The notes under the pieces: generated by a model | Seen by the model: the letters and a program-made list of their open reading frames with translations, nothing else | Database searches by the model: none | Told to the model about the DNA's origin: nothing | Assembly: GCA_045534225.1 (NCBI GenBank) | Contig: JAZSJJ010000011.1 | Location: forward strand, 124,001 to 188,000 | DNA length: 64,000 nt | DNA from: UMGS1649 sp045534225 | GTDB taxonomy: Bacteria; Bacillota; Clostridia; TANB77; CAG-465 | Direction of reading: 5' to 3' | Part shown: positions 26,184 through 35,195 of the stretch, piece after piece | Layout: every line of letters begins with the position of its first letter | How positions within the stretch are numbered: the first letter of the stretch is position 1 | Translations under genes and position numbers: made by a program

Positions 26184-28526
26184 TTACACTTGGTATTTAG
26201 ACATGTTATTAAATGGGAATGTAATCCATTTGCCATAAGATAAATATTTTACTTGGCTTCCAAGTTCACTATAATATTTCATAGCATTAATTTGATTTCC
26301 ATTTTCTCTTATCTCAAAGTGCAAGTGTGTACCTGTAGAGAAGCCCGTAGAACCCATATATCCTATTTTTTGTCCTTTAACTACCGTTTCTCCCTTCTTA
26401 ACATTTATTGTCTTAAGGTGGGCATATAGCGTTACATAGCTCTTACCATTTTTCTTACCGTGATCTATTAATATATAGTTGCCATATCCAGAGTTTGAAT
26501 GTACTATTTTTAGCACCTTTCCAGATGCAGCCGCAAGTATATCACAGCCACCACTCTTTGCTATATCTGTACCATAATGCATTATACCAAATTCTTTATA
26601 ATATTCTTTATCCTTAAATATTGCCGATACATAATACGCACCTTTTGCAGGCCATGTAAAGTCTCCCTTTAATATTAATCCTGAGTTTTGACTTGCTTCA
26701 ATTTCTTTTCTTAATATTTCTTCTTGTTTTGCTTTTTCTGCTTTTAATTCTTTAAGTAATTTATTTAATTTTGTTTTAGAAGCTTCTAATTCATTTAATT
26801 TTGCTTTTTTATTTGCTTTAGCCATTTCTAATGCTTCTTTAGATTTTGTAACATCGTATTCTACTTGTTCTATTTGCAATTTTCTTAATTCTGCACTATC
26901 TCTTAATCCTTGAACAATTTGTTTTTGATCGTTCATTTCTTCAAGTTGTTGTTGATCATTTTTTATTAAAACAATTATTGCATTATATTTAGCCACAAAA
27001 TCTGTTAAATTTTCTGCGGATAAAAGAACTTCCCACATGTTTACAAAACCATTTTCATATAGTCTTCTAAGTCTTGTGTTTAATCTATCTTCAGCCTCAG
27101 CATATATTTTAGATACTGCTTGTAGTTCAGCATCGATTTCTTGATACTCTGCTCTAGCTACGTTTGCTTGTTCTGTAAGAGTTACTATCTCTTCTTCGTA
27201 CTTTACCATTTCTTTGTCTAAGTTTGCTATTTCGCCTTCATATATGCTTATATCTTTTGTTATTTGACTATACTCTTTAGCAGCCTCTGACACTTGTCCA
27301 TCAAGCTCATCTATCTTATCTTGAGTACTTTTCGCTGTTACTGTTGCAAATGGAGAAAACATAGAAGATATTGTAAGTGCTATTAAAAGTATAGATAAAC
27401 GTCTTGCTTTTCTTTGTCTCTTAAACTCTTCTTTTTGTTTTTTCTCTTCTTGCTTTTTATCCATTTCAACTCTTTTTAGTTCTTCTCTTTTTCTTTCAAA
27501 ATCTGCTTGTGCTTGTTTTTTCTCGTAAGCAAGTCTATCTTTTCTTTCCTTTGAAGTCTCGCCTATTCTTGTTTCTGTTCCATCATCGTTTTTTATAGTT
27601 GTATATGTTAGATTTTTGCTAGGTTTAGTTGGTGCACATTCTTTTAAGTACCTCTTTGTTGCAATTAAGCTTCCCACAATTCCCATTAGTACTCCTAGTC
27701 CTACAAAAGCTATAAGGATTGCGCTCCATATTTCTGAATATCCTACAAATCCAAAAACTCCTAATTCTTCACCTACTTTTGGCAAATATCTATATGCTAT
27801 AGAATATGTTATTGATACTATTATCCAAGATATAACTGCAGACATTATTCCTAGTGACATTCCTTCTACGACAAAAGGAGTTCTTATAAAGCCTTGTGTT
27901 GCACCCATATATTTCATTATGTACAAATCTCTTTTACTTGCATATATAGCTAACTTTATTGTATTTGCTAATATAAATATAGATATTACAGTCATTACAG
28001 CACCTATTGAAAGTATTATATAATTTACTATCCTAGACACTGTCACAACAGCATTTATAACTTTTTCGTTATAGCTTACTTTATATATCCCATCAATATT
28101 TTCTATCGCTTTTCTGACTTCTTCTGTACTTGTTAAATTTTCAAAAGTTATTATAAAAGAACGTGGAAAAGGATTTGAATTTTCCATACCTTCTAAAAGA
28201 TATTCATATTCTTTTAACGTGTTCTTTGCATCCTCTAAAGCAGCCTCTTTATCCATGTATTTTATATCTTTTACATTCGCTACTTCTTTAACCTTTTTAG
28301 CTAAATTATTTATATCTCTTTCAAAAACATTATCATCTATAAAAGCTTGAAGTCCTTGATTTTCTGTAATAGACATTACATTCTTCTCAATGTTTATAAA
28401 TAAAAGAATGAAAACGCCTAAAATCAGCATTGTAGCACAGATTATCAACATCGTTGAAATCGTTTTTCCTTTGTGCTTACTTAAATTATCTAACCCTTCA
28501 TTTATTAGGTAGGTAGTATTTGACAT
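26184..28526 (-). CDS. ftsX: FtsX fused to a coiled-coil LytM (M23) peptidoglycan hydrolase
   Basis: A 780-residue fusion. Residues 1-295 are a normal FtsX: TM1 22-45, external domain 46-165, TM2-4 at about 166-190, 222-243 and 266-290. Residues 296-376 form a Lys/Glu-rich cytoplasmic linker. A fifth hydrophobic segment (377-397, ending ATVTAK, like a former signal peptide) leads outside to coiled coils (about 401-475 and 520-612) and an M23 domain (623-760) with all active-site residues: H650 and D654, H703 (YAHL), H734 and H736 (HLH). In other bacteria FtsEX controls a separate hydrolase or its activator (EnvC, PcsB, CwlO). Here both appear to be one chain, with topology that fits. It overlaps ftsE by one base (TAATG). 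Confidence 0.9.
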   Translation of the reverse strand: MSNTTYLINEGLDNLSKHKGKTISTMLIICATMLILGVFILLFINIEKNVMSITENQGLQAFIDDNVFERDINNLAKKVKEVANVKDIKYMDKEAALEDAKNTLKEYEYLLEGMENSNPFPRSFIITFENLTSTEEVRKAIENIDGIYKVSYNEKVINAVVTVSRIVNYIILSIGAVMTVISIFILANTIKLAIYASKRDLYIMKYMGATQGFIRTPFVVEGMSLGIMSAVISWIIVSITYSIAYRYLPKVGEELGVFGFVGYSEIWSAILIAFVGLGVLMGIVGSLIATKRYLKECAPTKPSKNLTYTTIKNDDGTETRIGETSKERKDRLAYEKKQAQADFERKREELKRVEMDKKQEEKKQKEEFKRQRKARRLSILLIALTISSMFSPFATVTAKSTQDKIDELDGQVSEAAKEYSQITKDISIYEGEIANLDKEMVKYEEEIVTLTEQANVARAEYQEIDAELQAVSKIYAEAEDRLNTRLRRLYENGFVNMWEVLLSAENLTDFVAKYNAIIVLIKNDQQQLEEMNDQKQIVQGLRDSAELRKLQIEQVEYDVTKSKEALEMAKANKKAKLNELEASKTKLNKLLKELKAEKAKQEEILRKEIEASQNSGLILKGDFTWPAKGAYYVSAIFKDKEYYKEFGIMHYGTDIAKSGGCDILAAASGKVLKIVHSNSGYGNYILIDHGKKNGKSYVTLYAHLKTINVKKGETVVKGQKIGYMGSTGFSTGTHLHFEIRENGNQINAMKYYSELGSQVKYLSYGKWITFPFNNMSKYQV

Positions 28527-29203
28527 TATTCATTACCTCCTATCTTTGTATCTGATATAATCTTTCCATCTTTTAAGAAAATAGCTCTTTTTCCGCTTTC
28601 GTTTATGATATTCATATTATGTGTAACTGTTATTACTGTAGTTCCTGAAGCATTAACATCATATAATATTTGCATTATTCCCTTAGCGGTTTCATCATCT
28701 AGATTTCCTGTTGGTTCATCTGCAATTAATATTAGCGGTTTTGTAACTAACGCTCTGGCAAGTGCTGCTCTTTGTTGCTCTCCGCCAGATAATTCATTTG
28801 GATAGAAGTTCTCTTTACCTTTTAATCCAACTTGTTCTAAAACCTTTGGTATTGCGTGTTTTATTTCTTCCTTAGATGCGTCACTAATTCTTAACGCTAA
28901 TAATATATTGTCATATACAGTTCTATCATAAAGAAGTCTAAAATCTTGGAATACAGAACCTATTTTTCTTCTTAGTTCTGGAGCCCTCTTTTCTTTTAAT
29001 GTATTTAAATTTACTCCATTAATATATACTGCTCCATCTGTTGGCAACTCCTCTTTAAGTAATAACTTAAGAAATGTAGATTTACCCGAACCCGATGGAC
29101 CTGCTAAGAACACAAACTCACCCTTGTCTACTTTTAGACTTACATTGTCTAAAGCAACTACTTTGTGATCATATACTTTTGTAACACCCTTTAATTCAAT
29201 CAT
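28526..29203 (-). CDS. ftsE: cell-division ATP-binding protein FtsE
   Basis: ABC-type ATPase partner of FtsX, coupling division to cell-wall hydrolysis. The 225-residue protein has Walker A GPSGSGKS, Q-loop VFQDFRLL, signature LSGGEQQR, Walker B ILIADEPTGNLD and a switch His in TVTHN. AAGAGGAAATAT precedes the ATG. It lies 48 bases after ruvA and overlaps the ftsX fusion gene. Confidence 0.97.
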   Translation of the reverse strand: MIELKGVTKVYDHKVVALDNVSLKVDKGEFVFLAGPSGSGKSTFLKLLLKEELPTDGAVYINGVNLNTLKEKRAPELRRKIGSVFQDFRLLYDRTVYDNILLALRISDASKEEIKHAIPKVLEQVGLKGKENFYPNELSGGEQQRAALARALVTKPLILIADEPTGNLDDETAKGIMQILYDVNASGTTVITVTHNMNIINESGKRAIFLKDGKIISDTKIGGNE

Positions 29204-29251
29204 ATATTTCCTCTTTCTTTATAAATTTTAATAAAATTACTCTGTTTATCT

Positions 29252-29848
29252 TTATCTTTTATTCATATTTGAAAGTGCTTTCTTAATTATTTCTTCAACC
29301 TTTAAGCCTTCAATATCTAGTTCATCAATAACTTCATTGATTTGTGTAGTTGTATACCCTAATACTTTAAGCGCAAGCACCGCTTCATTCTTGCTATTAT
29401 TTGTAGTTTCTTTCTTAGACGCTATCTTTGTAGGTTTAATATCTGTCTCTTTAAGTATTTTGTCTTTTAATTCTAGAATTATTCTAGCTGCTGTTTTAGC
29501 ACCAATTCCTGGCACTTTGCTAATTAGTGTAGAATCTTCATTCGCTATAGACATACACACTTCACTAGGTGACATGTGAGATAATACTCCAAGCGCTGTT
29601 TTTGAGCCTATCCCGCTTACTTTCTTTAATTTTTCAAATACACTTAAAGCTTCTTCTTCTAAGAAACCAAATATACCGATATACCCCTCTTTAATATCTG
29701 TAAATGTGTGTATTTTCGCTGCTTCTCCTATGTTTAATCTATCTATATCTCCGGCTGGCATATATATTTCATAGCCTATGCCGTTTACATCTATTATTAT
29801 CTTGCTATCGTCTTTTTTCTCGATGCTTCCTTTAAAATATGCAAACAT
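29252..29848 (-). CDS. ruvA: Holliday junction DNA helicase subunit RuvA
   Basis: Tetrameric protein that binds four-way junctions and loads RuvB. The 198-residue protein begins MFAYFKGSIEKKDD, has an OB fold (1-62), two helix-hairpin-helix units (VSGIGSKTALGVLS and VPGIGAKTAARIILELKD) and the C-terminal RuvB-binding domain (ALKVLGYTTTQINEVID). A clear promoter lies upstream. ruvB does not follow; ftsE does, an unusual neighbour. Confidence 0.96.
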   Translation of the reverse strand: MFAYFKGSIEKKDDSKIIIDVNGIGYEIYMPAGDIDRLNIGEAAKIHTFTDIKEGYIGIFGFLEEEALSVFEKLKKVSGIGSKTALGVLSHMSPSEVCMSIANEDSTLISKVPGIGAKTAARIILELKDKILKETDIKPTKIASKKETTNNSKNEAVLALKVLGYTTTQINEVIDELDIEGLKVEEIIKKALSNMNKR

Positions 29849-29877
29849 TCCATTACCCCTTATATTTATTCTATTTT

Positions 29878-29906
29878 ATTTTATCAAGAAGGTATAGATA
29901 TGTCAA
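29878..29906 (-). promoter_or_regulatory. sigma-A promoter of ruvA-ftsE-ftsX
   Basis: Perfect TTGACA (29901-29906) and TAAAAT (29878-29883) spaced 17 bases on the minus strand. Confidence 0.65.
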
Positions 29907-29908
29907 CA

Positions 29909-29934
29909 AAAAAGGCGACTAAAATTAGTCGTCT
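29909..29934 (-). terminator. terminator after the 154-aa gene
   Basis: AGACGACTA / TAGTCGCCT stem (one G-U pair), loop ATTT, followed by six T on the minus strand. Confidence 0.8.
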
Positions 29935-29962
29935 TTTCTGTTTTGTTTCAAATGTTTTTTGG

Positions 29963-30427
29963 TTAAATTTTCCGGTCATTAAGGAACTTCTTTTCAAGAA
30001 GAAGTATTGTGCTTCCATGAGAAACTGCTTCAACAGAATCATCATTTGGCAGTGTTCTTATTGCATGTGCAAAAGCTCGTACCATAGGTTCACCGTAGAC
30101 ATATTCGCGAAGTTTTCTATCGGATACCAAATCCGCAAGAACCTCTAGCATATTGAACTCGTTTCTTTCAAGGTCAAAAATTCTTTCTACCGCTTCATTA
30201 ATTAAAGCTTTATGAACATACACCTTAAACAAAGCATGAACTCTGTTGTACGATAACATCTCACTTGCTTCTAAGCCATGTTCTCTAAGATAGTCATAAA
30301 TCTCATCATATCTTTCCTTTACAGCGTTACCCTGCGTAACAAAGGCAGAAGCGAGATTGTTTCTTAAAGGCGGCAACTCAAAAATCGCATCAGATACGTT
30401 GCATTTAACTTTTACCATATAGTTCAT
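29963..30427 (-). CDS. hypothetical protein, 154 aa (GC-richer cassette)
   Basis: Not recognised. A soluble, mostly helical protein with segments such as NAVKERYDEIYDYLREHG, NEAVERIFDLERNEFNMLEV and ADLVSDRKLREYVYGEP. No membrane segment or catalytic motif is visible. AAGGAGAGTAAT precedes the ATG. It is the second gene of a two-gene unit (15 bases after the 143-aa gene) with its own promoter and terminator. Both genes are clearly GC-richer than their surroundings (ruvA and ppdK), suggesting they arrived together. Confidence 0.65.
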   Translation of the reverse strand: MNYMVKVKCNVSDAIFELPPLRNNLASAFVTQGNAVKERYDEIYDYLREHGLEASEMLSYNRVHALFKVYVHKALINEAVERIFDLERNEFNMLEVLADLVSDRKLREYVYGEPMVRAFAHAIRTLPNDDSVEAVSHGSTILLLEKKFLNDRKI

Positions 30428-30442
30428 ATTACTCTCCTTGCT

Positions 30443-30874
30443 TTATTTGTTTCTAGCCGCTGCTTCATCAAGAAAAACTGTGACTCCCATTTCCTTGGTA
30501 GAAACACTCCTTCCTCGTTTGAAGCAGATTTTAAGATCGAATACATCATCTACATATCCGCCGCCGATAGAGTCCACTTCTTTCTTGTATACTCTGTCTC
30601 CAATTCTTTGGTATGCAATACCTCCAGGCATCGGCAACTTGCTTGCAGCTGTATTTGCTTCGATGGAAGTATCAAAGATGAGTCTTCCATAGTCCGCAAA
30701 GCTGTATGTTTGGTATGTGTCGCCATAAAGCACACCGCAAAATGTTTGTTTTTCTTCGTCTACCGCTATGATGAGCGCTCTTGCTGAAAACGCTGCAGCA
30801 CCTTTTGACGTTCCCCAATAATCTACTACATAGACCTCGTCGTTTTTTTGAAAATTCCGTTTTACCTGTGACAT
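30443..30874 (-). CDS. hypothetical protein, 143 aa (GC-richer cassette)
   Basis: Not recognised. A soluble, beta-rich protein: NDEVYVVDYWGTSKGAAAF, ARALIIAVDEEKQTFCGVL, YGRLIFDTSIEA, DRVYKKEVDSIGGGYVDDVF. It looks like a small barrel or binding domain, and the short Gly-rich turn GGGYVDD has no known meaning to me. AGAAGGAGACTTATT precedes the ATG. First gene of the two-gene GC-richer unit. Confidence 0.65.
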   Translation of the reverse strand: MSQVKRNFQKNDEVYVVDYWGTSKGAAAFSARALIIAVDEEKQTFCGVLYGDTYQTYSFADYGRLIFDTSIEANTAASKLPMPGGIAYQRIGDRVYKKEVDSIGGGYVDDVFDLKICFKRGRSVSTKEMGVTVFLDEAAARNK

Positions 30875-30908
30875 AATAAGTCTCCTTCTAAATATTTTTT
30901 ACTCATAT

Positions 30909-30936
30909 ATTATATCACATATTATGTAAATTTCAA
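30909..30936 (-). promoter_or_regulatory. promoter of the 143-aa/154-aa gene pair
   Basis: TTGAAA (30931-30936) and TATAAT (30909-30914) spaced 16 bases, with TGTGA before the -10. It lies right after the convergent-free end of the 85-aa gene. Confidence 0.5.
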
Positions 30937-30938
30937 TA

Positions 30939-31196
30939 TCAATTTTGTAGTATATATTCATCTACCACATCATATATGCTTTCAAACTTACCTTTTTCTA
31001 TCACATCTGCTATTAATAATTCATCTTCTTTAGTCATACCTTCTACTTTTAATCTTAATGTTACTTTTGCTCCTTCGCGTTTTACTCTAATATATCTTTC
31101 ATGCTTTTTTAGCCCTTCTTCCATAAACGCAATTGTTGTTATTATTATTCCAAAAACTAAAACTATGTATATAATTAACTCTAAAACTATACTCAT
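30939..31196 (-). CDS. small membrane protein, 85 aa
   Basis: Not recognised. An N-terminal transmembrane segment (about 4-25, LELIIYIVLVFGIIITTIAF) is followed by a basic cytoplasmic part (KKHERYIRVKREGAKVTLRLK) and an acidic helical end (IEKGKFESIYDVVDEYI). AGGTGATAGAAA precedes the ATG. It has the AT-rich composition of the host genome. It is divergent from ppdK; no link in function is evident. Confidence 0.6.
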   Translation of the reverse strand: MSIVLELIIYIVLVFGIIITTIAFMEEGLKKHERYIRVKREGAKVTLRLKVEGMTKEDELLIADVIEKGKFESIYDVVDEYILQN

Positions 31197-31297
31197 TTTC
31201 TATCACCTAATGTAGTATATTAAGCGTATTTTGTCCTTGTTTATTACTATATAATATTTTTTTGCATTTAGGTCTAGATTTTACTCAATCTTTTTGA

Positions 31298-31303
31298 TAT
31301 AAT
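31298..31303 (+). promoter_or_regulatory. extended -10 promoter of ppdK
   Basis: TGATATAAT (extended -10) lies about 60 bases before the ppdK start; no good -35 is visible. The leader contains a small hairpin CGTAGC / GCTACG (31318-31335). Nothing else is seen in the 165-base gap between the 85-aa gene and ppdK. Confidence 0.5.
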
Positions 31304-31361
31304 AGCTGGCAGAAGACGTAGCTTACTAGCTACGCTAATTTAATCATTAGGAGGTCAGAAT

Positions 31362-33986
31362 ATGACAAAATACGTTTATCAATTTTCAGAAGGTAACGGT
31401 AAACAAAGAGAACTTCTTGGTGGTAAAGGTGCTAACTTAGCAGAAATGACTAACTTAGGAATGCCTGTTCCTCAAGGATTCACTGTTACAACTGAAGCTT
31501 GTACTCGTTACTATGATGATGGAAAAGAAATTGCTCCTGAAATCGTTGACGAAGTATTTGCAAATCTTACAAAACTAGAAGAACTTTCTGGTAAAAAATT
31601 CGGAAGTGTAGAAAACCCACTTCTTGTATCTGTTCGTTCTGGTGCTAGAGCTTCTATGCCAGGTATGATGGACACAATCCTTAACCTAGGATTAAACGAT
31701 GAAGTTGTTGAAGGCTTTGCTAAGCTTACTAACAATCCTCGTTTCGCTTACGACTCTTATCGTCGTTTTGTTCAAATGTTCTCAGATGTAGTTATGGAAG
31801 TTCCAAAGAGCTACTTTGAAAAAATCATTGACGAAATGAAAGAAGCTAAAGGTGTTAAGCTAGATACTGAACTTAATGCTGATGATATGAAAGAATTAGT
31901 TGTTCGTTTCAAAGCATGCTACAGAGAAGCTAAAGGTGAAGAATTCCCAACTGAACCTAGAGTACAACTTCTTGAAGCTATTAAAGCAGTATTTAGATCA
32001 TGGGACAACCCAAGAGCTATCTACTACAGAAGAATGAACGATATTCCTTCATCATGGGGAACAGCAGTAAACGTTCAAATGATGGTATTTGGAAACATGG
32101 GAGAAACTTCTGGAACAGGTGTTGCATTTACTCGTAACCCTTCTACAGGTGAAAAGAAATTATACGGTGAATTCTTAATGAACGCACAAGGTGAAGACGT
32201 TGTTGCTGGTATAAGAACTCCACAAACAATTGATCAATTAAAAGAAGTTATGCCTCACGCATACGAAGAATTCGTTTCAATTTCTTCAAGACTTGAAGAC
32301 CACTATGCAGATATGCAAGATATGGAATTCACAATTGAAAACGGAAAACTTTACATGCTTCAAACTAGAAATGGTAAAAGAACTGCAGCTGCAGCTCTAA
32401 AAATAGCTGTTGACCTAGTTAACGAAGGTAAAATTTCTAAAGAAAAGGCAGTATCAATGATAGATGCTAAGAGTTTAGATTCTCTTCTACATCCTGGATT
32501 TGATGCAGCAGCTCTTAAAGCAGCTACTCCAATAGGTCAAGCACTTCCTGCATCTCCAGGTGCAGCATGTGGTAAAGTAGTATTTACTGCAGGTGCAGCT
32601 GTTGAATGGGCAGAAAAAGGAGAAAAAGTTGTTCTTGTAAGACTTGAAACTTCTCCAGAAGATATCGAAGGTATGAATGCAGCTCAAGGTATCTTAACAG
32701 TTCGTGGTGGTATGACATCTCACGCAGCCGTTGTTGCACGTGGTATGGGTACTTGCTGTGTATCTGGTTGTGGCGAAATCGTTATAGACGAAGAAGCTAA
32801 AGTATTTACTTTAGGCGGAAAAACATTCCATGAAGGAGATTACTTATCTCTTGATGGTTCTACAGGTAAAATCTATGGTGAAGCTATACCAACAGTTGAA
32901 GCTTCAATATCTGGAGACTTTGGAACAATAATGGGATGGGCTGATGAATTCAGAACACTTCAAGTTAGAACAAATGCAGATACTCCAAGAGATGCTAAAC
33001 AAGCTAGAACTTTCGGAGCAGAAGGTATAGGTCTATGCCGTACTGAGCACATGTTCTTCGAAACTGACAGAATTAAAGCTGTTAGAGAAATGATTGTTTC
33101 AGATAACGAAGAAGCAAGAAGAAAAGCATTAGATAAAATACTTCCAATGCAACAAGGTGACTTCGAAGCTTTATATGAAGCTATGGAAGGCCACCCAGTA
33201 ACAATTCGTTACTTAGATCCACCTCTACATGAATTCCTTCCAACAGAAGAAAAAGACATTGTAGAAATAGCTGGTGAATTAAATATAACAGTTGAACACT
33301 TAAAGAACGTTATCGCTTCTTTACATGAATTCAACCCAATGATGGGACACAGAGGATGCCGTCTTGCAGTTTCTTATCCTGAAATTGCAGAAATGCAAAC
33401 TAAAGCTGTTATTAGAGCAGCATTAAACGTTGCAGCTAAACATCCAGATTGGAACATAGTTCCTGAAATAATGATCCCACTTGTTGGAGAAGTTAAAGAA
33501 TTAGCTTACGTTAAATCAATAGTTGTAGAAACTGCGGATGCACTTATAAAAGAAGCTGGTAGCGATATGCACTATAAAGTAGGAACAATGATAGAAATAC
33601 CAAGAGCAGCTGTAACAGCTGACGAAATCGCTAAAGAAGCTAAATTCTTCTCATTTGGTACAAACGACTTAACACAAATGACATTTGGATTTAGCCGTGA
33701 CGATGCTGGTAAATTCTTAAATTACTACTATGACAAGAAAATTTACGAACAAGATCCATTCGCAAGATTAGATCAAAACGGTGTTGGTAAATTAGTAGAT
33801 ATGGCAGCTAAACTTGGAAGAACTACAAGACCTGACATTAAACTTGGAATTTGTGGTGAACATGGTGGAGATCCTTCTACTATTGAGTTCTGTCACAAAG
33901 TAGGTCTTACTTATGTTTCATTTTCTCCATTCAGAGTACCTATTGCTCGTTTAGCAGCAGCTCAAGCAGCTATAGCAAACAAATAG
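31362..33986 (+). CDS. ppdK: pyruvate, phosphate dikinase
   Basis: Interconverts pyruvate, ATP and phosphate with phosphoenolpyruvate, AMP and pyrophosphate; in anaerobes it serves glycolysis or gluconeogenesis. The 874-residue protein has the ATP-grasp nucleotide-binding domain (1-340, YVYQFSEG, GGKGANLAEM), the swivelling phosphohistidine domain with GGMTSHAAVVARGMG, and the PEP/pyruvate barrel with GLCRTEHMFF and GICGEHGGDPSTI including its catalytic Cys. Length is standard. AGGAGGTCAGA precedes the ATG. It is monocistronic, with a strong terminator behind, and its codon bias looks like that of a highly expressed gene. Confidence 0.97.
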   Translation: MTKYVYQFSEGNGKQRELLGGKGANLAEMTNLGMPVPQGFTVTTEACTRYYDDGKEIAPEIVDEVFANLTKLEELSGKKFGSVENPLLVSVRSGARASMPGMMDTILNLGLNDEVVEGFAKLTNNPRFAYDSYRRFVQMFSDVVMEVPKSYFEKIIDEMKEAKGVKLDTELNADDMKELVVRFKACYREAKGEEFPTEPRVQLLEAIKAVFRSWDNPRAIYYRRMNDIPSSWGTAVNVQMMVFGNMGETSGTGVAFTRNPSTGEKKLYGEFLMNAQGEDVVAGIRTPQTIDQLKEVMPHAYEEFVSISSRLEDHYADMQDMEFTIENGKLYMLQTRNGKRTAAAALKIAVDLVNEGKISKEKAVSMIDAKSLDSLLHPGFDAAALKAATPIGQALPASPGAACGKVVFTAGAAVEWAEKGEKVVLVRLETSPEDIEGMNAAQGILTVRGGMTSHAAVVARGMGTCCVSGCGEIVIDEEAKVFTLGGKTFHEGDYLSLDGSTGKIYGEAIPTVEASISGDFGTIMGWADEFRTLQVRTNADTPRDAKQARTFGAEGIGLCRTEHMFFETDRIKAVREMIVSDNEEARRKALDKILPMQQGDFEALYEAMEGHPVTIRYLDPPLHEFLPTEEKDIVEIAGELNITVEHLKNVIASLHEFNPMMGHRGCRLAVSYPEIAEMQTKAVIRAALNVAAKHPDWNIVPEIMIPLVGEVKELAYVKSIVVETADALIKEAGSDMHYKVGTMIEIPRAAVTADEIAKEAKFFSFGTNDLTQMTFGFSRDDAGKFLNYYYDKKIYEQDPFARLDQNGVGKLVDMAAKLGRTTRPDIKLGICGEHGGDPSTIEFCHKVGLTYVSFSPFRVPIARLAAAQAAIANK

Positions 33987-34004
33987 TAAGTATTTAATAC
34001 AGTA

Positions 34005-34040
34005 AAAAATAACAGTTCAGAAATGAACTGTTATTTTTAT
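34005..34040 (+). terminator. intrinsic terminator after ppdK
   Basis: 15-bp stem AAAAATAACAGTTCA / TGAACTGTTATTTTT with a GAAA loop, then T-rich sequence. Confidence 0.85.
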
Positions 34041-34105
34041 TCTTTGTTGTCATTTTCTTGACTTATCTTTTGTTTTTTAATAATATTAATATAGGAGGCG
34101 TATAT

Positions 34106-34657
34106 ATGAAAAACTCAAATATTGACGTAGATATAATTGATGAAACTTTATTATACCTTTGTATAGATGGAAAACGCGAACATATATCTGTAGATAATGC
34201 TCGTATAAAATATGCCAAAAGTAAAGAAGTTTTAGATTTAATAGATTTAACATTAGAAAGATACTCTGAAAACAGCAGACCACTAGAGGCCCCAACAGAA
34301 CCCGTTGAAAGCGAAGAACTAAGCGAACCTGTAGAGCCAGATATAAACAGTAAACCTTTAGAAGATGTTGAAATAGAAATAGATGCGCCAAGTTTTTCAG
34401 AAGTAGCGCCTAATTCTATGCCATCAAATGACGAACCTCTTCCTGAGCCAGGAGATGAACCTATCTCCAACGTAGAGCCTAAAAAAGATGCTATAAGTGA
34501 CTTAAACGATCAACCTTTAGTAGATGAATCTAAATTTGCTACTATTTATAACAAATATAGCATAGAAATAGGGAAAACCTTTAAGAAAGAGGCTCCTTCA
34601 TTCTTAGATTTAGAAAGAATTGCCGAGAAAGATAAACCGCTTGAATTAGTTAAATAG
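34106..34657 (+). CDS. acidic low-complexity protein, 183 aa
   Basis: Not recognised. The start at 34106 is set by AGGAGGCGTATAT; an earlier in-frame start at 34058 has none. The first 55 residues look folded (DIIDETLLYLCIDGKREH). Residues 60-135 are Pro/Glu-rich with repeated EPVE, SEEL, PLE and LPEPGDEP units, probably disordered. The last 45 residues are helical. No signal peptide. It is followed 15 bases later by the 153-aa gene, so they form a small operon. The layout suggests a flexible adaptor or scaffold. Confidence 0.6.
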   Translation: MKNSNIDVDIIDETLLYLCIDGKREHISVDNARIKYAKSKEVLDLIDLTLERYSENSRPLEAPTEPVESEELSEPVEPDINSKPLEDVEIEIDAPSFSEVAPNSMPSNDEPLPEPGDEPISNVEPKKDAISDLNDQPLVDESKFATIYNKYSIEIGKTFKKEAPSFLDLERIAEKDKPLELVK

Positions 34658-34672
34658 CAAGGGAGATAAAAT

Positions 34673-35134
34673 ATGACAAAAGAATACCAAGAATCATTTG
34701 TTGAAGTAGTCGAAGTATTAAACCATTCTTCTGCTACCGTTTTAGAAAAAATACCAACAAGATTAATCGATTTGTTTAACACAAACAAATCTGAAGATTA
34801 TGTTGCAAAAATAGATTTCTTTAGTGAAAACTGGGAAGATAATTTGATGCCTAATACACAAGCTATTTTAGCTTTATTGTATAGAGATTTCTTAACTTCA
34901 CCAGAAGAAAGAAGAATGCTTATAGATAAAGAAAAGGAAGCCAGATTATATTCTGAAACATTAGGAATATCTCAAGCTGATGCTTCTGGAATGTTTAGTA
35001 GTTCCGCTGTTATAACAGGCGAAGATATTGTTCTTTCTAATTCAGTTACTAACCAACTAATTGAATTGCCAAAGGAACCATGGTATAAAAAGATATATCA
35101 CAAAACTTTAGATTTATTCAAATTCAAACATTAA
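34673..35134 (+). CDS. hypothetical protein, 153 aa
   Basis: Not recognised. A soluble, mainly helical protein (SFVEVVEVLNHSSATVLEKI, NTQAILALLYRDFLTSPEE) with a basic aromatic C-terminal tail (EPWYKKIYHKTLDLFKFKH) that could touch membrane or nucleic acid. AGGGAGATAAAAT precedes the ATG. Second gene of the pair with the acidic protein, closed by a strong terminator. Confidence 0.6.
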   Translation: MTKEYQESFVEVVEVLNHSSATVLEKIPTRLIDLFNTNKSEDYVAKIDFFSENWEDNLMPNTQAILALLYRDFLTSPEERRMLIDKEKEARLYSETLGISQADASGMFSSSAVITGEDIVLSNSVTNQLIELPKEPWYKKIYHKTLDLFKFKH

Positions 35135-35139
35135 TATTA

Positions 35140-35176
35140 AAAGCACTTTGTAGTATTACAAAGTGCTTTGTTTTTT
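35140..35176 (+). terminator. terminator between convergent units at 35.1 kb
   Basis: 13-bp stem AAAGCACTTTGTA / TACAAAGTGCTTT, loop GTAT, followed by GTTTTTT. It may also serve the ferredoxin operon in the other direction, where its T-tract is weaker. Confidence 0.8.
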
Positions 35177-35195
35177 ATGTTTTTATTTTCTCTTA

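Noticed and set aside
34063..34470. A minus-strand Ser/Gly-rich reading frame opposite the acidic protein gene
   Set aside because: The Glu/Pro-rich codons of the plus-strand gene produce Ser/Gly codons in reverse; there is no ribosome binding site and the plus gene has a clear AGGAGG start.
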